This document shows, one piece after another, positions 60,101-64,000 of a stretch of DNA of 64,000 bases (position 1 is the stretch's first letter; every line of letters starts with the position of its first letter). Origin of the DNA: Acanthosoma haemorrhoidale (taxonomy: Eukaryota > Arthropoda > Insecta > Hemiptera > Acanthosomatidae); contig OV884013.1 in NCBI GenBank assembly GCA_930367205.1, forward strand, positions 93,683,333 through 93,747,332. Direction: 5' to 3'. The position numbers and the translations under genes were made by a program. Below the pieces are notes generated by a model. It saw only the letters and a list, made by a program, of their open reading frames with translations. It did no database searches and was not told where the DNA came from.

Positions 60101-60895
60101 ATTATTTTATATATTTTTGTTATTAATTTGTAGTCGTAGTTTTTATGTACCATGAAGTATATCAGTCTTGAGAATTTTCAAGTCATATCGATATATCCAC
60201 GTTAGGGCAGTGTAATTTATAATATAACAGTACAGACTGAATCGCAAAAAGGTTTTCTATTACTAATAGCTATTGTAAAATAATTAACGTGGAATTTTTC
60301 TCTTGAATGTATATCTCTAACGCTTTAAAACATACGGTATTGGTTACTGATATAATCAAATAAACACATTAAATATTGATAATTTGTTTCATTTCTATTT
60401 AATAATATGACAGGAGAGAAGTGGCTCAATTTTAAAACAATTAGCTCAACTGAAGGGAACCCATTTAGTAAATTACATAAATGGCTTGAACTTGAAACTT
60501 GTGCTAATGGAAAGATCCAAGTTGCCGGGATCTAGACACATTATTGATTTATACATAATTATGTCACAACTTAAGGGGCATAATTTAAACTAATTGATCT
60601 GAGTATGAGTTGCCTAGCCAATTTTCCACACATGATCAACGAATTGTATACATATATTTAAAACAAACTTGTGTTTTTTTTTAAAACACACATTTTTAAA
60701 AAAGAAATAGTAATGCCGGAATAAGTCCTAGTTTTGGTTGAAAAGTCTGCATCAGTTCTTTTTTAATTAACCGTGAAAAAAAAATTATTTTTTAACATTG
60801 CCTTTTTAGGAAATCAAAGCCCAATAGCTAATTTTTAACATATTAAATATAGATAATTAATATTTAAGTATTAAATATTATTAGGAAAGGTTATA
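57180..60895. other. Unassigned AT-rich DNA with a short palindrome
   Basis: Overlapping short frames at 57305-57729 (minus) and 57678-58246 (plus) show no domain I recognise. A perfect 10-bp inverted repeat around one base lies at 58010-58030. The 59570-59680 block is less AT-rich and may be a retroelement leader, not identified. Confidence 0.45.
58010..58030. repeat. 21-bp palindrome
   Basis: GAACTGCCAC and GTGGCAGTTC are perfect inverted copies separated by a single A. Weak pairing continues a few bases outward. It could form a hairpin or be a dimeric protein site; no context supports either. Confidence 0.85.
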
Positions 60896-60899
60896 TTAT

Positions 60900-61440
60900 T
60901 AGAGGGAAGAGGATCATCAAGATTTTATAAAGAAATGAGATCGTCGAACGATGGGAAATTGGTTGAAAAACTGAAAGTTGATAGGGGGAATCTATAATAA
61001 AGAGATCTTTTCGGGTAAGTGAAATCGTCAAGGAAGCCTTTTTCTATTGAATAGCGAAGGAATTTAGTGTCTATATCACCAGCTACTACTATATGATTCA
61101 ATCAGGATACAAGGTTGCATAGGGTCAATTTAACTGCAGGATCAAAGAGGACTTGAGGAGGACGATACACAAATAAAAATAGGATCATTTGGAATAATAG
61201 GATGACGTCAGCAAAGAGTTGTTATGATGGCTCTGGATTGGATAGTTCGGGAGTTGAGACGTGGACACCACAGATCCGTTCAAACCGATCGTTGTAAAAA
61301 GGGAATAGCCAGAGTAGGCCACAGGAAGAAAGTTCGTACCAGGACTCAGAAACGGCTATAATGTGTTGGAAGTTATCAAGGAAGAATTTCAGGAATTCGC
61401 AATGGTAGGTGCTAGGAGGGGAAGGAGGTTGCGCGTTATC
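60900..61440 (-). pseudogene. LINE endonuclease fragment
   Basis: On the minus strand: FLKFFLDNFQHIIAVSESWY, then FPFYNDRFERICGVHV, then a stop, then FVYRPPQVLFDPAVKL, then NHIVVAGDIDTKFL and GFLDDF. The order IAVSE.W, the ....R..GGV-type strand, YRPP and AGD.(N)T is that of the apurinic-type endonuclease in Jockey/CR1-group ORF2. Stops and a changed GDFN block (GDID) show it is dead. It cannot be assigned to families A, B or J, since none of them has this region preserved here. Confidence 0.75.
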
Positions 61441-61444
61441 ACAG

Positions 61445-62235
61445 CAGGTTGTTAGGGTGACTACCCATGAAAAAGGGAAAAGGAAAAAATAAACATCGGA
61501 AAGAGGGGAGAAGAAAGGAGTAAAGGGCTGGAAAATTGACGTATGAAAAAGAGCTAAAAATAAGAATACTAAGTAGATAGCGAGCTATGCTAGACAATAT
61601 AAATAATTTAGTGTGTACAGAGTGTATTATAAATCTTAGATGATAGAATAAAATTTGAACTAGAAATTAAAATATTTAAAATAAAAAAAAGTTCTTCATC
61701 CTCCAGGTAACCAGTGCCTGTCAGTCAGAGAAAAACGTCTGGGTCCACCGCCTTATTTGTGAACCTAAGTGGGAGGCCATTATGGTTGATTTCCACCAAT
61801 TCAAAAATCAGATAAAATTGTTGAAAGTTTTATAAACAGAAATGTTTAATGTCGGGAAAAACCAACTATTACCCCTTCAATCAGCAAGAAATAACAACAC
61901 AAGAAATTTATAAAAATAACTAATATTACAATTAATTAAGGTTTGAATTTTATTACTATTGTTAAATAGAATTTTGTTCTCTTTTTTCGGTATGTTTCGT
62001 TTGGGTATTAATTAAGCATAATTTTCTATTGCATTAATCGGCGGATCTATGAAGTAAGAGCGATATTCAGATATCTTCAGTTGTGAACAAGAATTTTCAC
62101 AATAATAGCATGTTTAATTTTTTTAGCATCTTAACGAGTCTTTATTGCGAACAATTTAATATTTTATTCAATGGTGAAGCACCCTGTAGCTACCGCTAAC
62201 TACATAAGATAAATCACCCTATACTCTATTGCATA
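61445..62235. other. Unassigned DNA
   Basis: Purine-rich near 61440-61560 and AT-rich after that. No gene or repeat is recognised. Confidence 0.5.
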
Positions 62236-62239
62236 TATT

Positions 62240-62859
62240 GTAAATTGGTTATAATATGTTGTAAATTAAGTCAAACAAGTGTAAATAATATTACCAAACC
62301 ACAAGTCATATAAGTGTAAATATTGTAAACAACAAAAACGCCGTTACAAAAACTGGCTACGAGGCCGTGGTGACGGGGTCATGTACCTGGGGCCTTGTAA
62401 AGGGGCTAGGGTACGGCCTAAAACATTCTAGCGTCATCCAAGCCTGAAATGCCTTGCCCTATATTAATAATAAAACCTCAGCCCATTGGCTAATTGGGGC
62501 TATATACACCCCCTAGCTTTAGCCAATAATTCATCATATGGAGTTCAGTGTTAGCGTCTGTTGAGTGAACATCTCTTGTTTTTTATCCAGCGCCATCTTG
62601 GTAGAAGCCAACACCACGTTGCGCCTGTTTTACGTCACAGGTGACGCCTGTATAAGGTAACTATTTAAACTATGAGTGCCAGTGTAATTATTGCTGCGAC
62701 TAATGTGACGGTACCCCATTAAACAATTTTTACCGTTTTTGTGATTGAAGTTTTTGAACTATTTTTTGGAAGATGGAGACGGAGATAGAAGTGGATACTT
62801 TCAGGCTTCCATTCCACCAATCATGGACAGTGAATTAATTTTCGTCGTGTGACCCAACA
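62240..62859 (+). mobile_element. LTR of an LTR retrotransposon
   Basis: The segment ends CCCAACA at 62859 and is followed after two bases by a primer-binding site for tRNA-Trp (62862-62880). This fixes it as a 5' LTR on the plus strand. The start is less sure: TG dinucleotides at 62239 and 62257 (TGTAAAT and TGTTGTAAAT) are candidates, giving 600-620 bp. It holds TATA-like boxes (GGGGCTATATACACC near 62500; CTGTATAAGG near 62650) and AATAA-type signals. No second LTR or intact coding region is seen, so the element is a truncated remnant. The superfamily is probably Ty3/Gypsy, inferred from the primer only. Confidence 0.65.
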
Positions 62860-62861
62860 TC

Positions 62862-62880
62862 TGGTGACCCCGACGTGATC
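62862..62880 (+). promoter_or_regulatory. Primer-binding site complementary to tRNA-Trp
   Basis: TGGTGACCCCGACGTGAT is the exact complement of the last 18 bases, including CCA, of animal cytosolic tRNA-Trp as I recall it. It sits two bases after the CA of the LTR, the standard spacing, and would prime minus-strand DNA synthesis. Confidence 0.8.
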
Positions 62881-63343
62881 TGAAGAGTGTAACAGACTCT
62901 ATACTAGCACCCAAAAATAAATTATAATCAACGCCATGGTTTAAGTATAGAGGCACGCCCAGTGTAGTGAAGGGTAGCAAGTAATTTTCCCTGTGAGTTA
63001 CTGTGCAATTAAATAGCCGAAAAGTATTTTTAAAAATCCGAGTAAATATAATCTTAACCACTTCCCGAAGCAACACATCCTATGACTCCTCAAGAACAAT
63101 TCGCCAACGCAGGAAGAGACAATATATCCACTTGGACTTCATGGGACCGTTGCCACCGCCTGCGAGGATGCGATAAAACTCACTAAGATCGACTGACTTT
63201 AGATGGCCAGAGCCGTCGAACCTCGGCGTCATAGAAGCTACACCGTAGCTGTCGCATTCTAAAAATGGCTGGTTAACGACCTTAAAACGACTATCATCCA
63301 GGCGACCCGGCTATATAAGCCCGAGCCCCTGAGTCAGAGATCA
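62881..63343 (+). other. Leader of the LTR element, then LTR-promoter-like sequence
   Basis: From 62881 to about 63080 is an untranslated leader. An ATG at 63082 opens a frame of only 34 codons (MTPQEQFANAGRDN), which could be a truncated gag start but is not identifiable. Around 63307-63345 the sequence GGCTATATAAGCCCGAG followed by TCAGAGATCAGTGA looks like a TATA box and initiator of another LTR. It abuts the family B LINE fragment. Confidence 0.35.
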
Positions 63344-63344
63344 G

Positions 63345-63903
63345 TGACTGACTGCGTAATTTTCTCTTTCAAAAAGGGAAAAAGCCCACTTCCTACTAGT
63401 TACATAGTAGGAACGGAGAAAAATTCACCAACCAACGACCTAGTATATCTGGGAATAAAAATGGACAGACATCTCCATTTTAGTAACCATTTTGCGAAGA
63501 AGTTGAAGCTAACACGCACGAAGTCTTACGGGCTTGCGCACTTATTAACTTCCCCCAATCTATCACTGCGTCTCAAGCTATTGATATACAAGAGCATACT
63601 AAGGCCTACTCCGCTGTATGGTGCACCGCTATTTCGTTATCTGACGTATAGGACAGCTAAGAAACTCCAACAATTCCGAAACGGTATACTGATGAAAGTG
63701 GTCAGAGGTACTTCATTCGAGCAGCGAAGAAACAGTGAGCTGCATGAGATATTTGAGCTGCCTACGGTGGATGAATTCATCCAGCGTAGACATATCAAAT
63801 TTTTCGACTCATTACAATATTGAACAAACCCGGTGTTTAACACTTTAACCCCCGCTCCATTCCCCCAACGATGGCAGGACGCTGTCGTGGCTGGAACACT
63901 GTA
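63345..63903 (+). pseudogene. LINE family B post-RT and C-terminal coding region
   Basis: The frame reads TDCVIFSFKKGK, DLVYLGIKMDRHLHFSNHFA, LSLRLKLLIYKSILRPTPLY, GAPLFRYLTYRTAKKLQQF, ELHEIFELPTVDEFIQRRHI and KFFDSLQY, then TGA at 63821. In the same frame it continues TNPVFNTLTPAPFPQRWQDA and VVAGTL to a second stop at about 63903, so the TGA is a nonsense mutation in an otherwise open tail. The family A fragment at 35145-35323 has Ser at the position of the TGA. This is the better preserved of the two family B copies. It lacks the RT catalytic blocks. Confidence 0.85.
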
Positions 63904-63920
63904 GTCCTAGGTTCTAGGTA

Positions 63921-63977
63921 CAGATTTTGTTTGTTTGTTTTGTTTTGTTTATTTTGTTTTGTTTTGTTTTGTTTTAG
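63921..63977. repeat. TTTTG repeat in family B 3' UTR
   Basis: About ten TTTTG or TTTG units. A shorter, less regular version occurs at the same place in the other copy (49215-49250), so the repeat is part of the element. Confidence 0.85.
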
Positions 63978-64000
63978 TGTCATAGTGTTTAGTGTTTGGT

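Larger units (their letters stand above)
63335..64000 (+). mobile_element. LINE family B, 5'-truncated, runs off the window
   Basis: It contains the post-RT and C-terminal coding sequence (next entry) followed by a 3' UTR start identical in plan to that at 49151-49260, including the T/G-rich TTTTG repeat at 63921-63977. The short string AGATCAGTGA at 63339-63348 also occurs at 48581-48590 in the other copy, so homology may begin there with a 47-bp internal deletion. Confidence 0.85.

Noticed and set aside
62801..63076. 91-codon minus-strand frame over the LTR/primer-site junction
   Set aside because: It runs against the LTR element and covers its primer-binding site and leader, so it is an antisense shadow.
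1..64000. CRISPR array, bacterial operons, rRNA genes, telomeric TTAGG arrays
   Set aside because: None of these was seen; composition and element content are those of an animal nuclear genome.

Overview
The window looks like a stretch of nuclear DNA from an animal, most likely an insect or other arthropod. It is AT-rich throughout, has no bacterial-style gene packing, and is littered with broken copies of non-LTR retrotransposons (LINEs), several of which carry Jockey-clade reverse transcriptase and ORF1 signatures typical of insects. I could not identify one host protein-coding gene, tRNA or rRNA with confidence. The species is not determinable from what I can see. Layout: 1-2.9 kb, unassigned AT-rich DNA with one weak possible exon. 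3.6-7.8 kb (minus strand), the best-preserved element: a nearly full-length CR1/Jockey-group LINE with a PHD-like zinc-finger ORF, a coiled-coil ORF1, an endonuclease and a reverse transcriptase (RT), joined by overlapping stop/start codons and then broken by two frameshifts and three in-frame stops. 8-10.5 kb, a hairpin foldback element, a 5'-truncated Jockey-like LINE and a MITE-like inverted-repeat element. 10.5-18.9 kb, mostly featureless AT-rich DNA. 19-27.5 kb, LINE 3' ends, an RT fragment, small tandem and direct repeats, and a solo-LTR-like element. 27.5-31.4 kb, nothing recognised. 31.4-37.2 kb, an internally deleted LINE (family A here), Jockey and LINE pieces, and an inverted second copy of the solo LTR. 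37-43 kb, microsatellites and unassigned DNA. 43-49.9 kb, an RTE-like RT pseudogene, a LINE C-terminal tail and a composite of oppositely oriented LINE pieces (family B). 51.5-57.2 kb, another RT scrap and a LINE in which ORF1 is joined almost directly to the 3' tail. 58-61.5 kb, a palindrome and an endonuclease fragment. 62.2-64 kb, an LTR with a primer-binding site matching tRNA-Trp, then a second family B RT fragment running off the window. At least seven pieces of one Jockey-like family (called J here) occur in both orientations; most copies share a 3' tail with a small stem-loop. Families A and B are two related LINE groups recognisable by a shared C-terminal motif (RRHIKFFDS). The whole window reads as a retrotransposon graveyard: the RT-bearing elements supplied the machinery, and the other pieces are dead 5'-truncated, inverted or internally deleted products. 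No complete novel system was found. The most interesting items are the stop/start-coupled three-ORF LINE, the inverted LINE composite at 48.3-49.9 kb, the ORF1-to-3'-tail deletion product, the conserved 3' stem-loops and the two foldback elements.
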